Under the pieces are notes generated by a model. It was not told the origin of the DNA. It was given only the letters and a program-made list of their open reading frames with translations, and ran no database searches. DNA of 64,000 nt from an uncultured Eggerthellaceae bacterium (GTDB taxonomy: Bacteria > Actinomycetota > Coriobacteriia > Coriobacteriales > Eggerthellaceae), in NCBI GenBank assembly GCA_934668515.1, contig CAKUNS010000004.1:1-64000 (forward strand), given 5' to 3'. Position 1 is the first letter of the stretch. The number at the start of each line of letters is the position of its first letter. Shown piece after piece: positions 25,658-35,131 of the stretch. The position numbers and the translations under genes are program-made.

Positions 25658-26191
25658 ATGGCTCTTTACACTCCCAAGTATCAGCCCAACGGCAAAGAGG
25701 TGGCAGTCGTCACCACGTCCCAGGGTGTCATTCGCGTTCAGCTGGCCGGCAACGATGCTCCCATCCATGTCGGCAACTTCGTCGAGCTCGCCAAGGACGG
25801 GTTCTACGACAACACCAAGTTCCATCGCTACGTTCCCGGCTTCGTTATCCAGGGCGGCGACCCCGAGTCCAAGAAGTACTCCAGCGACGAGGTCGTCCGC
25901 GTTTCCGGCGGCATGTTCCCCCGTCTTGGCATGGGCGGCCCGGGCTACTGCATCAAGGGCGAGTTCGCCACGAACCCCAACAACAAGCATGAGGACGGCG
26001 CATTGGCCATGGCCCGCTCCATGGATCCCGATTCCGCCGGTTCGCAGTTCTACTTCTGCCTTGGCGCACAGCATCGCCTCGACGACGGCTACACTGTTTT
26101 CGGCCAGACCATCGAAGGCATGGACGTCATCGCCAAGCTGCGCGTCGGCGACGTGGTCGAGCACATCGAGATCGAGAACGCCACCGAGTAG
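25658..26191 (+). CDS. Cyclophilin-type peptidyl-prolyl cis-trans isomerase
   Basis: A cyclophilin (177 residues) that catalyses proline isomerisation in protein folding. The characteristic order is visible: FYDNTKFHRYVPGFVIQGGD (catalytic Arg in FHR), the substrate-binding region ALAMARSMDPDSAGSQFYFCLG, and LDDGYTVFGQTIEGMDVI. No signal peptide or lipobox is present, so it is cytoplasmic. The ATG follows GAGGAGGCG. It is followed by the TPR protein with a 36-bp gap, probably the same transcript. Confidence 0.95.
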   Translation: MALYTPKYQPNGKEVAVVTTSQGVIRVQLAGNDAPIHVGNFVELAKDGFYDNTKFHRYVPGFVIQGGDPESKKYSSDEVVRVSGGMFPRLGMGGPGYCIKGEFATNPNNKHEDGALAMARSMDPDSAGSQFYFCLGAQHRLDDGYTVFGQTIEGMDVIAKLRVGDVVEHIEIENATE

Positions 26192-26227
26192 CGTTATCTC
26201 GTAAACGGTGCAAACTAAGGAACCTTC

Positions 26228-27592
26228 ATGAACAACGATCTATTCCAACAGGCGAAGGCCGCAGCGGCCGCCAAGGATTTCGAACAGGCCCTCAACCTGT
26301 ACACTTCCTGCCTGCAGGACACCGAAAATCCCCTTGCCCCCGGTGAGACGGGTTTGATCTATCACCAGATCGGCAACTGCTTGACCAAGCTCAAGAACAA
26401 TGCCGAGGCCGTTAAGGCTTACACGCAGGCAACCGCCGATGCCGCTTACGATGCGGTTGGCACAGTCAACTACAACCTTGGCATGTCGTACGCCGCTCTG
26501 CACGACTACGGCAATGCAGTCAAGCATTTCGAGATCGCCGTGTCCGATTCGAAGTACCCCACGCCCTTCAAGGCGTACATGGGAATGGGCAACGTCCTTA
26601 TGAAGCAGGGCAAGTCGGCTGAGGCCGGCGTGGCCTTCCGCGAGGCGGCTCTTGACGAGTCGAACCCCGATCCCACGAAGGCTCTGCTCAACCTGGGTGT
26701 TTGCTTTATGGCCCTCGACCGTCCCGCTGACGCCGTATCTTCTTACGAGAGTGCGCTTCAGTTCGATATGAGCCCCGACGTGCGCAACAAGATGTACGCA
26801 AGCTTGGGTCAGGCATATGTCGCCTGTGGGCAGATGCAGCAGGCCGTCGACGCCTTCGAGAACGCCATTCAGGACAAGACCTACTTCCTGTCCGCTTCGG
26901 CAAGCGTCGATTATCAGCGTGCGATTGCCGTTGTTTCCCAGGGTTCTAGCGACAAGACGCAGGCTTTGCCTCCGGTTTCCGCTGACACTTCCGGACTTGA
27001 CGTGGTCGCAGCCGAACCTGCATCCGGCACCGGCATGTTCCCTGCGGTCGATAGTCCCGAGGAGATGTCCGAGGAAGACGCCTATTACTACGCCGACATT
27101 TACGGTTCCGAACAGGATCAGAACCGCGCCGACGATTATTTCTTCAATTCTTCCGACGAGGAGCTTGAGCAGTGGTCGCGCGGTTTGGCCAAGAAGGATC
27201 GCAAGCGTCGCAGCGTGGGTTTGAAGATCCTGCTTGTTGTCATCGTGCTCGTCGTTGCCCTTGCGGCCGCCGCTGTCGGCGCGTTCGCCATGGGTTATGG
27301 CTATCCGCAGCAGGAAACCGTCGTTCAGCAGGTGTTTAACAACCCCTCTACTTCGGCTTCCAACTTCGCTTCCAGCGTGGCCAAAGACGATGTCGCTTCC
27401 ATGACGGCCCTTATCCCGCAGGGTGGCACGGCTACCGTCGACGGCGTGAACAAGTCCATGAGCACCTCGGTTGCCTACGTCACCGTCAACACCTCCGCTG
27501 GCGGCTCCATCCAGTACAAGGTCACGCTTTCGCGCGAGGGTATTGGCTGGAAGGTCTCCGACATCGAGCTTTACTTCAACAGCAAGAACTAA
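26228..27592 (+). CDS. TPR-repeat membrane protein
   Basis: A 454-residue protein with tetratricopeptide repeats (about residues 1-235), helical pairs that bind partner proteins (AKAAAAAKDFEQALNLY, YNLGMSYAALHDYGNAVKHF, GMGNVLMKQGKSAEAGVAF). An acidic linker ends in a basic patch (KKDRKRRS). One membrane helix follows at about 335-360, then an outside domain of about 95 residues ending LYFNSKN. This cytoplasmic-sensor/one-helix/external-domain plan is like the proteins at 11694 and 14728. The function is unknown; it lies between cyclophilin and ndk. Confidence 0.8.
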   Translation: MNNDLFQQAKAAAAAKDFEQALNLYTSCLQDTENPLAPGETGLIYHQIGNCLTKLKNNAEAVKAYTQATADAAYDAVGTVNYNLGMSYAALHDYGNAVKHFEIAVSDSKYPTPFKAYMGMGNVLMKQGKSAEAGVAFREAALDESNPDPTKALLNLGVCFMALDRPADAVSSYESALQFDMSPDVRNKMYASLGQAYVACGQMQQAVDAFENAIQDKTYFLSASASVDYQRAIAVVSQGSSDKTQALPPVSADTSGLDVVAAEPASGTGMFPAVDSPEEMSEEDAYYYADIYGSEQDQNRADDYFFNSSDEELEQWSRGLAKKDRKRRSVGLKILLVVIVLVVALAAAAVGAFAMGYGYPQQETVVQQVFNNPSTSASNFASSVAKDDVASMTALIPQGGTATVDGVNKSMSTSVAYVTVNTSAGGSIQYKVTLSREGIGWKVSDIELYFNSKN

Positions 27593-27657
27593 CTTGCCTG
27601 AAACCGGTTATCAAGCGCATCCGCGCTTTAACGAATCTTATTAACGAAAGGATCGAA

Positions 27658-28062
27658 ATGGCAGTTCAGAAGACTTACACCATGATCAAGCCCGACGGCG
27701 TTCGCAATGGCCACATCGGCGAGATCGTCAACCGTTTCGAGCGTGCCGGCCTCACGGTCGAGCGCATGGAACTTGGCAACGTCACCATGGAGCAGGCCGA
27801 GGCCAACTACGCCGAGCACAAGGGCAAGCCGTTCTACGATGGCCTGATCTCCTACATCACCTCCGGCCCCGTTGTCAAGATGGTCGTTTCCGGCGAGGGC
27901 GCCGTCGCCAAGGTCCGCACCCTTATGGGCGCAACCAACCCCGCTGATGCTGCCCCTGGTACCATTCGTGGCGACTTCGGCCTGATCATGGACGAGAACG
28001 TCATCCACGGCTCCGACTCTCCCGAGTCCGCTGAGCGTGAGATCGGCATCTTCTTCAACTAA
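27658..28062 (+). CDS. ndk: Nucleoside diphosphate kinase
   Basis: Ndk transfers phosphate between nucleoside tri- and diphosphates through a phosphohistidine. The 134-residue length is standard. TYTMIKPDGVRN opens the protein and the active-site motif NVIHGSDSPESAEREI carries the catalytic histidine (about residue 117). The ATG follows GAAAGGA. The gene ends 24 bp before a strong terminator. Confidence 0.98.
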   Translation: MAVQKTYTMIKPDGVRNGHIGEIVNRFERAGLTVERMELGNVTMEQAEANYAEHKGKPFYDGLISYITSGPVVKMVVSGEGAVAKVRTLMGATNPADAAPGTIRGDFGLIMDENVIHGSDSPESAEREIGIFFN

Positions 28063-28085
28063 TCGTTTCGATTGTTGGCTTCTTG

Positions 28086-28119
28086 GGCGGTGGCGCTTCA
28101 TGCGCTGCCGCCTTTTTCT
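28086..28119 (+). terminator. Intrinsic terminator after ndk
   Basis: An 11-bp stem with two G-T pairs (28086-28096 with 28102-28112) and a 5-nt loop is followed by TTTTTCTT. The next 240 bp up to the hydrogenase operon hold no gene, and no clear promoter could be assigned. Confidence 0.92.
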
Positions 28120-28362
28120 TTGCCTGAAGCGCAATGATGCGACACGACTCGCGTTCAGCTTCGAGTGCGTATGGGGTTGGATGTGCTGTCGGTGAATGAA
28201 TCGTGCGGCGGGCATATCGTGGGGCGATCTGCATAAGATGACGAACAGACGCTGCTTTGCGCCACCGCTCGAAAAAGACGCACCGCGAATGGCAATTCGC
28301 GACCAAGATGTTAAAGTTTTCTCGACGCTAAGCTGAAAACGTCAGACGAGAAAAGGAAAAGA

Positions 28363-29400
28363 ATGCTCTATCGGGTAATTGACGCGAGCGAGATGCCCGC
28401 GCTCATCGATGCCTTCATGCAGTCGTATGAAGTCGTCGCGCCCATCAAGCGCGGCGATTCGTACGTCTTCGACGTCCTCGATGATCCTCATGAGGTGGCT
28501 TTGGACTATCCCACGACCAGCTCGTCTCCGAAAAAGTACCTGCTTCCGCCAAAGGAAACGCTCATGCGTTTCAACACCGCCGAGAACATGGTAGAGGATT
28601 TCGCCGAGACCGTCGTTCCGCGTGTGATTTTCGGCGTGCATGCATGCGACATCAACGCCATCAATAGGATCGACCTTATGTTCCGCGATGGCGACTACCC
28701 CGATCCGTATTACTGCGCCCGTCGCGCGGCTACCATGATCGTCGGCATCAGCTGCACTCCCACTGACTCTTGCTTCTGCAACCTGTGGGGTGCCGACGAG
28801 GTTCAGTTTGGTTACGACCTGTTCCTGCAGCGCATCGGCGATCGTTATCTGGTTAGCATTTCCAGTGTCGAGGCGGCAAACATTCTTGAAGCCGCATGCA
28901 ACCCGCGTGAGGCAACCGACACCGACCGCATCGATTTCCGTCATGCCACGCGCGCCCGTCAGAAGGCTTTCAACCCCGATATCCCCAAGATCCAGGATGT
29001 CGCCATGCTCATGGACGCCTTCCATTCTGACCCGTTCTGGGACGAGCTGGGCGGCAAATGCCTTTCGTGCACCGCGTGCTCTGCCGTATGCCCGACGTGC
29101 TTCTGCTTCGACATCACCGACGAGCTTGAGCCCAACGGCAAGGAAGGCAACCGCGTTCGCACGTGGGACGCGTGCACGAACCCCGATTTCGCCAAGGTCA
29201 CGGGCGACTACAATTTCCGCCCGACCGGACGCGAGCGCGTGCGTCATCGCATGTATCACAAGCTCAACGGCTTCTTCGTCACGCACGACCGCATGTTGTG
29301 CGTCGGCTGCGGCCGTTGCGTCTCTGCCTGCAAGGCGGGCATCAATCCTATTGAAGTGCTGAAATTCTTCGAGAAGAAGGGGGAAGCAGACGATGAGTGA
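28363..29400 (+). CDS. hydB: Group 3b-type [NiFe] hydrogenase, beta subunit (4Fe-4S, AsrA-like)
   Basis: Electron-transfer subunit (345 residues) of a cytoplasmic HydABGD-type hydrogenase/sulfhydrogenase, homologous to sulfite reductase subunit AsrA. Two C-terminal ferredoxin-type motifs are visible: CLSCTACSAVCPTC (about residues 231-244) and CVGCGRCVSACKAG (about 311-324). Cysteine pairs earlier (HACD, CYYC-like DPYYCARR, CTPTDSCFC) may bind a further cluster. The ATG follows a purine-rich AGGAAAAGA. Its stop overlaps hydG by 8 bp. The gene order hydB-hydG-hydD-hydA equals that of the Pyrococcus enzyme. It passes electrons between the NiFe site and the flavin subunit. Confidence 0.88.
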   Translation: MLYRVIDASEMPALIDAFMQSYEVVAPIKRGDSYVFDVLDDPHEVALDYPTTSSSPKKYLLPPKETLMRFNTAENMVEDFAETVVPRVIFGVHACDINAINRIDLMFRDGDYPDPYYCARRAATMIVGISCTPTDSCFCNLWGADEVQFGYDLFLQRIGDRYLVSISSVEAANILEAACNPREATDTDRIDFRHATRARQKAFNPDIPKIQDVAMLMDAFHSDPFWDELGGKCLSCTACSAVCPTCFCFDITDELEPNGKEGNRVRTWDACTNPDFAKVTGDYNFRPTGRERVRHRMYHKLNGFFVTHDRMLCVGCGRCVSACKAGINPIEVLKFFEKKGEADDE

Positions 29401-30325
29401 CAAGCACAACATCGTGGCTGAGGCCGACCAGGTCGACCGCATTGCGGTGTATGCCTTGCGTGAAGCTCCCGCGACGCTGACCGGCGAGGAAATGATCGCC
29501 CAGAACGCGTATCGTCCGTGGCCGGCGCGCATCACCTCCATCATCGAGCTTACCGAGAACGAGAAGCTGTTCGAGCTGCGCATCGTCGACGAACGCGTAC
29601 GCGAGGCGTTTCATCAGATGCCCGGTCAGTTCGTCGAGCTTTCCGTGTTCGGAGTAGGCGAGTGCCCCATCTCCATCACCAGCTCGCCGACGAAGCAGGG
29701 CTTCGTCGAGCTGTGCATCCGCCGCGCCGGTTCCGTCACCCAAAAGCTGCATTCCATGCAGTGCGGCGACATCGTCGGTTTGCGTGGTCCTTTCGGCCGC
29801 GGTTTCCCCGTTGACAAGATGCGCGGCCATGACGTGCTCATCGTTGCCGGCGGCTTGGGCATCGCGCCGGTCCGCTCGCTCATCAACTACATTCACGACG
29901 AGCGTGCCGACTTCGGCAAGGTCACTATCGTGTACGGTTCGCGCACTCCTCAAGACATCATGTTCCGCGATCAGTTCGAGATGTGGCGTCATCGCACCGA
30001 CTTCGACCTGCGTTTGACCGTCGACCATGGCGACGATACGTGGGACGGCCCGGTGGGCGTTGTCACCGAGCCTATGAAAACGCTCGAGATCGACCCGGAT
30101 AACACGTTCGGCGCCGTTTGCGGGCCTCCGGTCATGTACAAGTTCGTCATCGAGGAGATGCGCCGTTTGGGCATTGGCTACGACCGCATCTACCTCGACT
30201 TCGAGCGTCGCATGAAGTGCGGCATGGGCAAGTGCGGCCACTGCCAGATCGGCCATCAGTACGCGTGCGTCGATGGCCCGGTTTTCAATTATTGGGAAGC
30301 GAAGAACATCCAGGGGTCGATCTAG
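29393..30325 (+). CDS. hydG: Group 3b-type [NiFe] hydrogenase, gamma subunit (FAD/NAD(P)-binding, AsrB-like)
   Basis: The flavin subunit (310 residues) that exchanges electrons with NAD(P). An FR-type FAD-binding beta-barrel includes MPGQFVELSVFGVGE and RRAGSVTQ. The nucleotide-binding half has VLIVAGGLGIAPVRSLI. The C-terminus carries a 2Fe-2S motif with KCGMGKCGHCQIG and a later C (YACVDGPVF). This arrangement is shared by dihydroorotate dehydrogenase electron-transfer subunits and AsrB, but the adjoining hydrogenase genes decide the role. It overlaps hydB by 8 bp, so the two are translationally coupled. This HydG is not the radical SAM HydG of [FeFe] hydrogenase maturation. Confidence 0.9.
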   Translation: MSDKHNIVAEADQVDRIAVYALREAPATLTGEEMIAQNAYRPWPARITSIIELTENEKLFELRIVDERVREAFHQMPGQFVELSVFGVGECPISITSSPTKQGFVELCIRRAGSVTQKLHSMQCGDIVGLRGPFGRGFPVDKMRGHDVLIVAGGLGIAPVRSLINYIHDERADFGKVTIVYGSRTPQDIMFRDQFEMWRHRTDFDLRLTVDHGDDTWDGPVGVVTEPMKTLEIDPDNTFGAVCGPPVMYKFVIEEMRRLGIGYDRIYLDFERRMKCGMGKCGHCQIGHQYACVDGPVFNYWEAKNIQGSI

Positions 30326-30326
30326 C

Positions 30327-31109
30327 ATGAGCAATTTGTGCGTAGCGGGTGAAACCCAGGCGCCTCCTCGCGTGGTCGTTGTCGGCCTTGCGAGTTGCTT
30401 CGGGTGCCAATTGCAGATTACCAATGCCGAAGCGCATCTTCTTGAGGTCTTGGGCCAGATAGACATGCGCTATTGGCAGCTTACCTCTTCGGAGCCCATG
30501 CCCGACGAGTTCGACGTCGCCGTCATCGAGGGCGCTGTCACCACGCGTGAGGGCATAGAGACCGTTCAGAGGGTTCGCGAGAAGGCGGCCAAGGTCATCG
30601 CCATCGGTTCCTGCGCAACGACCGCGGGCATTCCCGGCATGGCTCAGCCCGATTTCGAATCGCGCATCACCGAGGTTTACGAAGGCGCACCCAGCGCATG
30701 CGGCGAGATGGTTTCCCCGTGTGCGGTAAGCGAGTTCATCAAGGTCGATTTCGAGGTGCGTTGTTGCCCTATCGACCCGTACAACTTCATCGACATCCTG
30801 CAGCGCGCGCTGTACGGATCGAACAAGGCGCTCCCCATGCGCACCATGTGCGGCGAGTGCAAGCGCAACGAAAGCGAGTGCTTCTTCGAGAAAGGGCGCC
30901 TGTGCCTGGGCTTGGTAACGCGCGCCGACTGCGGCGGCCGTTGCGTGAACCTGGGACGCCCGTGCTTCGGTTGCGCGGGTTTGTCCCCCGACGCGAACCT
31001 CGATTCGGCTCGCGAAGCCTGCCGAAGGAACGGTATCCCTGTTGAAGACTTCGATCAGGCACTGGAAATGTTCAACCAAGTCGATCTTGCATCGGCTCAG
31101 AATCGATAG
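30327..31109 (+). CDS. hydD: Group 3b-type [NiFe] hydrogenase small (delta) subunit
   Basis: The small subunit (260 residues) of the catalytic heterodimer. The proximal-cluster ligands typical of the NuoB/20-kDa fold are LASCFGCQ near the start, GSCATTAG (about 98-105) and RCCPIDPYN (about 148-156). A cysteine-rich C-terminal half (CGECKRNESEC, CLGLVTRADCGGRC, CFGC) can hold two more clusters. There is no Tat signal, agreeing with a cytoplasmic enzyme. The ATG is two bases after the hydG stop; a longer frame upstream lies inside hydG. Confidence 0.92.
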   Translation: MSNLCVAGETQAPPRVVVVGLASCFGCQLQITNAEAHLLEVLGQIDMRYWQLTSSEPMPDEFDVAVIEGAVTTREGIETVQRVREKAAKVIAIGSCATTAGIPGMAQPDFESRITEVYEGAPSACGEMVSPCAVSEFIKVDFEVRCCPIDPYNFIDILQRALYGSNKALPMRTMCGECKRNESECFFEKGRLCLGLVTRADCGGRCVNLGRPCFGCAGLSPDANLDSAREACRRNGIPVEDFDQALEMFNQVDLASAQNR

Positions 31110-31118
31110 GCTGGCCTT

Positions 31119-32408
31119 ATGAGCACCGCATCAATCAAAGTCGACCACCTTGCCCGTGTCGAGGGGCACGGCAACGTTCATGTCGTGATCGAGGACGGCG
31201 CTGTTCAGACCGTTGAGATGAACGTCATCGAACCCGCGCGCCTGTTCGAGAGCATGGTTCGCGGCCGCAGCTACACCGAGGTCTCCTATATCGCCTCACG
31301 CGTATGCGGCATCTGCTCGGCAAGTCACGTGGTCACCAGCTTGCTGGCAATCGAACGCATCTTCGGCGTCGAGGTGACCGATCGCACCAAGGCCCTTCGC
31401 GAGCTTCTGGTGTACGGCTCGTATCTGCAGAACCACGCAACTCATCTGTTCGTGCTTGCCGCCCCCGACTTCCTGAACCAGCCAAGCGTGTTCCCCCTGG
31501 CTCAGTCCGACCCCGCGCTGTTCGACAAGGCGCTTGGTCTTAAGGCCCTGGGCAACGAGCTGTGCACGAAGGTGGGCGGCCGCTCCATCCACCCGATCAC
31601 GGCTGTGGTGGGTGGTTTCACGCATGAGATCACGCGCGAGGAATACCTCGAGCTTGCCGACAAGCTTGAGGCGTCCATCCCGTTCGCGGTGCAGACCGTC
31701 GATCTGTTCAATTCGTTCCGCACGCCTGATATCCAGACCGCGGGCGACTTCCTTGCCATGACCGCCGACGACCGTTACGCCGTTGCCGATTCGCGGCGCG
31801 CGACGTTCGTTCACGCAGGCGTTTCGTTCGACGCCGACGACGTCGACGAGAACGTCGACGAATACAAGGTCGATCATTCCGCCGCGCTGTTCGCGCGTTC
31901 GCGTGCCACGGGCTTAAACTACTTCACCGGCGCTCTTGCGCGCGTGAACGCTTCGTGGGACAAGCTCAGCAAGACGGCCAAGGTCGCCGCCGCCAAGGCA
32001 GGGCTGCGTCCGCCCGAGCTCAACCCGTTCCGTAACAACGTCGCGCAGGCCGTCGAGCTTGTCGATGCGCTCGAGCGCTGCGCCGAGCTGTGCCGCCGCC
32101 TTGCGAACGACGAGTTCGAGGGTTCAAGCGAGCCGGTGGCGTTCACGCCTTGCGCAGGCAAGGGGACGGGCTTCACCGAGGCTCCGCGCGGCACCGTTTT
32201 CCACGAGCTTGAGCTTGACGATGAGGGCCGCGTCGTTCATGCGTCCATCATCACCCCGACCGCGCAGAACGTGGCGAACCTGGAAGGCGACATGCTTCTC
32301 CTTGCCGAGAACATGCTTGAGATCGACGCGTCGCCCGACAAGATCCGCGCCGAGATCGAGAAGCTTGTTCGTGCATACGACCCGTGCTTCAGCTGCAGCG
32401 TCCATTAG
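31119..32408 (+). CDS. hydA: Group 3b-type [NiFe] hydrogenase large (alpha) subunit without C-terminal extension
   Basis: The catalytic subunit (429 residues) binding the NiFe(CN)2CO site. The N-terminal ligand motif is RVCGICSASH (about residues 62-71) and the C-terminal one is DPCFSCSVH. The protein stops directly after that histidine (codon CAT then TAG at 32406-32408). Most hydrogenase large subunits carry a further 4-30 residues that a dedicated endopeptidase removes after nickel insertion; none exists here. No hyp maturation or peptidase gene is in the window. It ends the operon 9 bp after hydD. The direction (H2 evolution or uptake with NAD(P)H) cannot be read from sequence. Confidence 0.93.
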   Translation: MSTASIKVDHLARVEGHGNVHVVIEDGAVQTVEMNVIEPARLFESMVRGRSYTEVSYIASRVCGICSASHVVTSLLAIERIFGVEVTDRTKALRELLVYGSYLQNHATHLFVLAAPDFLNQPSVFPLAQSDPALFDKALGLKALGNELCTKVGGRSIHPITAVVGGFTHEITREEYLELADKLEASIPFAVQTVDLFNSFRTPDIQTAGDFLAMTADDRYAVADSRRATFVHAGVSFDADDVDENVDEYKVDHSAALFARSRATGLNYFTGALARVNASWDKLSKTAKVAAAKAGLRPPELNPFRNNVAQAVELVDALERCAELCRRLANDEFEGSSEPVAFTPCAGKGTGFTEAPRGTVFHELELDDEGRVVHASIITPTAQNVANLEGDMLLLAENMLEIDASPDKIRAEIEKLVRAYDPCFSCSVH

Positions 32409-32494
32409 CTTTTTCGTAAGGTATGGATTTTCGGCGTGGTATGGATTTCATTAGTCGGGGTTCATGGGCGGCGAACGGTTCGTTGCGCCTGTGC

Positions 32495-32500
32495 TAATAT
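32495..32500 (+). promoter_or_regulatory. Probable -10 box of the mreB operon
   Basis: TAATAT preceded by GTGC lies 72 bp before mreB. A weak hairpin (AACG/CGTT with GGCG/CGCC) sits just upstream, and the direct repeat GGTATGGATTT occurs at 32420-32430 and 32438-32448. No clear -35 is seen. Confidence 0.4.
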
Positions 32501-32571
32501 TCTTGTTTACTTGCACGACTAGGTATTTTGACCTAAACGGAACTTAAACGAGATTCAAGGGGTTGCACCTG

Positions 32572-33627
<1,056 letters not shown>

Positions 33628-33640
33628 CGCGTTTTCGCCT

Positions 33641-34543
33641 ATGGCTTTGAATTTTCAACAAAGTGAAGCGACGTCCGTGCGGCGCATCGTGTTCGGTGCG
33701 CTGCTTGCGGCGTCGCTTGTTCTCACCACTGTTTACTGCCGCGAGGGCGACGGTGGCCCGCTGCATGCCATCCAGGGCGCCTTCGGCGTGGTTGCATCAC
33801 CTATGCGCAACGTCGGGGCCCATGTGGGTTCCGCTATCGAATCGACGGGCGACTCGGTTGCTGACGCCACCGCCGACGACGCGACCCTTGCCGAGCTTCG
33901 TGAGCAGAACCGCCAGCTTCGTCTGCTGCTTGCCCAGGCGGACGAGTACCGCATCGAGGTCGAGCGCCTTCAGGGCCTTCTTGACATCAAGAGCAAATCG
34001 GGCGTCAACGGCGTCACCGCCACGGTAGTGGGGAAGAGCCTCGATGCTTGGAATCAAACCGTCACTATCGACAAGGGCTCTGCCGATGGCCTGCAAAGCG
34101 GCATGACCGTTATGGGTTCGTCGGGCGTTGTCGGCCAGGTGTCGCGCGTTGAAACGCATTCTGCTACGGTTCGCTTGCTTACCGACCCCAATTCGGGCGC
34201 TGCGGTCATGGTTCAGTCCAGCCGCACGAACGGCATCGTGCGCGGTTCTCTTGAGGGCCTTCTTTATTTGGAGGATATCCCCGAGGATTCGATCCCCGTT
34301 GTCGGCGATGTGGTGATCACGTCGGGTTTGGGCGGCAGCTACACGTCGGGCCTTATCGTGGGTACTGTTGTCAGCGTCGAGAAAACCACGGCGAACGCGA
34401 CTGGCCGCATCGTCGTGAGCATGAACGATGACGTCTCCCAGCTTGAGAACGTCATCGTCGTGACGGCCGCCGACGACTCGGACTCCAGCGCAAGCTCAAG
34501 TTCGAGTGCAAGCGGCTCGTCTGTAAGCTCGTCCGCTCAGTAA
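33641..34543 (+). CDS. mreC: Rod shape-determining protein MreC
   Basis: MreC (300 residues) spans the membrane once (about residues 13-32) and bridges MreB to wall enzymes outside. It shows the coiled-coil segment ATLAELREQNRQLRLLLAQADEY, then the paired beta-barrels with ATVVGKSLDAWNQTVTIDKGSADGLQSGM and PVVGDVVITSGLGGSYTSGLIVG. A Ser-rich tail closes it. It lies 13 bp after mreB. Confidence 0.95.
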   Translation: MALNFQQSEATSVRRIVFGALLAASLVLTTVYCREGDGGPLHAIQGAFGVVASPMRNVGAHVGSAIESTGDSVADATADDATLAELREQNRQLRLLLAQADEYRIEVERLQGLLDIKSKSGVNGVTATVVGKSLDAWNQTVTIDKGSADGLQSGMTVMGSSGVVGQVSRVETHSATVRLLTDPNSGAAVMVQSSRTNGIVRGSLEGLLYLEDIPEDSIPVVGDVVITSGLGGSYTSGLIVGTVVSVEKTTANATGRIVVSMNDDVSQLENVIVVTAADDSDSSASSSSSASGSSVSSSAQ

Positions 34544-34592
34544 CGCTGTTCATGCCGGCTAGCGGATTTTCATTGAAGAGGAGGTGGCGCGC

Positions 34593-35120
34593 GTGACGGA
34601 TTCCCACGACGTCTTCGTTCTTTCCATAGCGGGCGTGGTTGCCTTCTTGTTGCAACTCATCCTCGCTCCCTATATCGCCATTGGGCATGCTATGCCTGAT
34701 TTCGTCATGGTGTTCGTGTTCCTGTGCGCTGTGACGCGTTCCCAGTCGTTCGGCTGCGTCATGCCGTTCGTCCTAGGTCTTCTGTATGACTTTCTGTCGG
34801 GCGGCGTCGTTGGCGCCATGGCATTCGCGCTCACGCTGTTCGCGTACGTCGGCGCGCGTGTTTTCGCCACCATGGAGAACGACACGCTGTTCATGCCCAT
34901 TGCGGTCATGAGTGCGGGCATGCTCCTGACCGAGCTTGTTTACGGTATCTTCCTGCTGGCAACCGGTTACAACGCGAGCTTCATCGACGCGCTCATCTTC
35001 CGTGCGCTTCCGTGCGCTATCTACGATTCGGTCATCGCCTTCATCCTGTATCCCTTGGCATCGCGCTTCTTCTCGTCGGGCGGCCCGGCATCTCCGATCG
35101 TCGCCACGCAATTGCGCTAG
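34593..35120 (+). CDS. mreD: Rod shape-determining protein MreD
   Basis: An integral membrane protein (175 residues) with about five hydrophobic helices, matching MreD in size and position. GTG at 34593 is preferred because the ribosome site GAGGAGG (34578-34584) ends 8 bases before it and overlaps an earlier GTG. A polar N-terminus is followed by FVLSIAGVVAFLLQLILAPYI and GLLYDFLSGGVVGAMAFAL. It is needed with MreC for elongasome assembly. Confidence 0.9.
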   Translation: MTDSHDVFVLSIAGVVAFLLQLILAPYIAIGHAMPDFVMVFVFLCAVTRSQSFGCVMPFVLGLLYDFLSGGVVGAMAFALTLFAYVGARVFATMENDTLFMPIAVMSAGMLLTELVYGIFLLATGYNASFIDALIFRALPCAIYDSVIAFILYPLASRFFSSGGPASPIVATQLR

Positions 35121-35131
35121 GACGTGGTAGT

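Noticed and set aside
29393..30325. Assignment of the hydBG genes as an anaerobic sulfite reductase (AsrAB)
   Set aside because: The sequences fit AsrA/AsrB-like families, but the operon continues with NiFe hydrogenase small and large subunits and lacks AsrC, so the hydrogenase reading is preferred.
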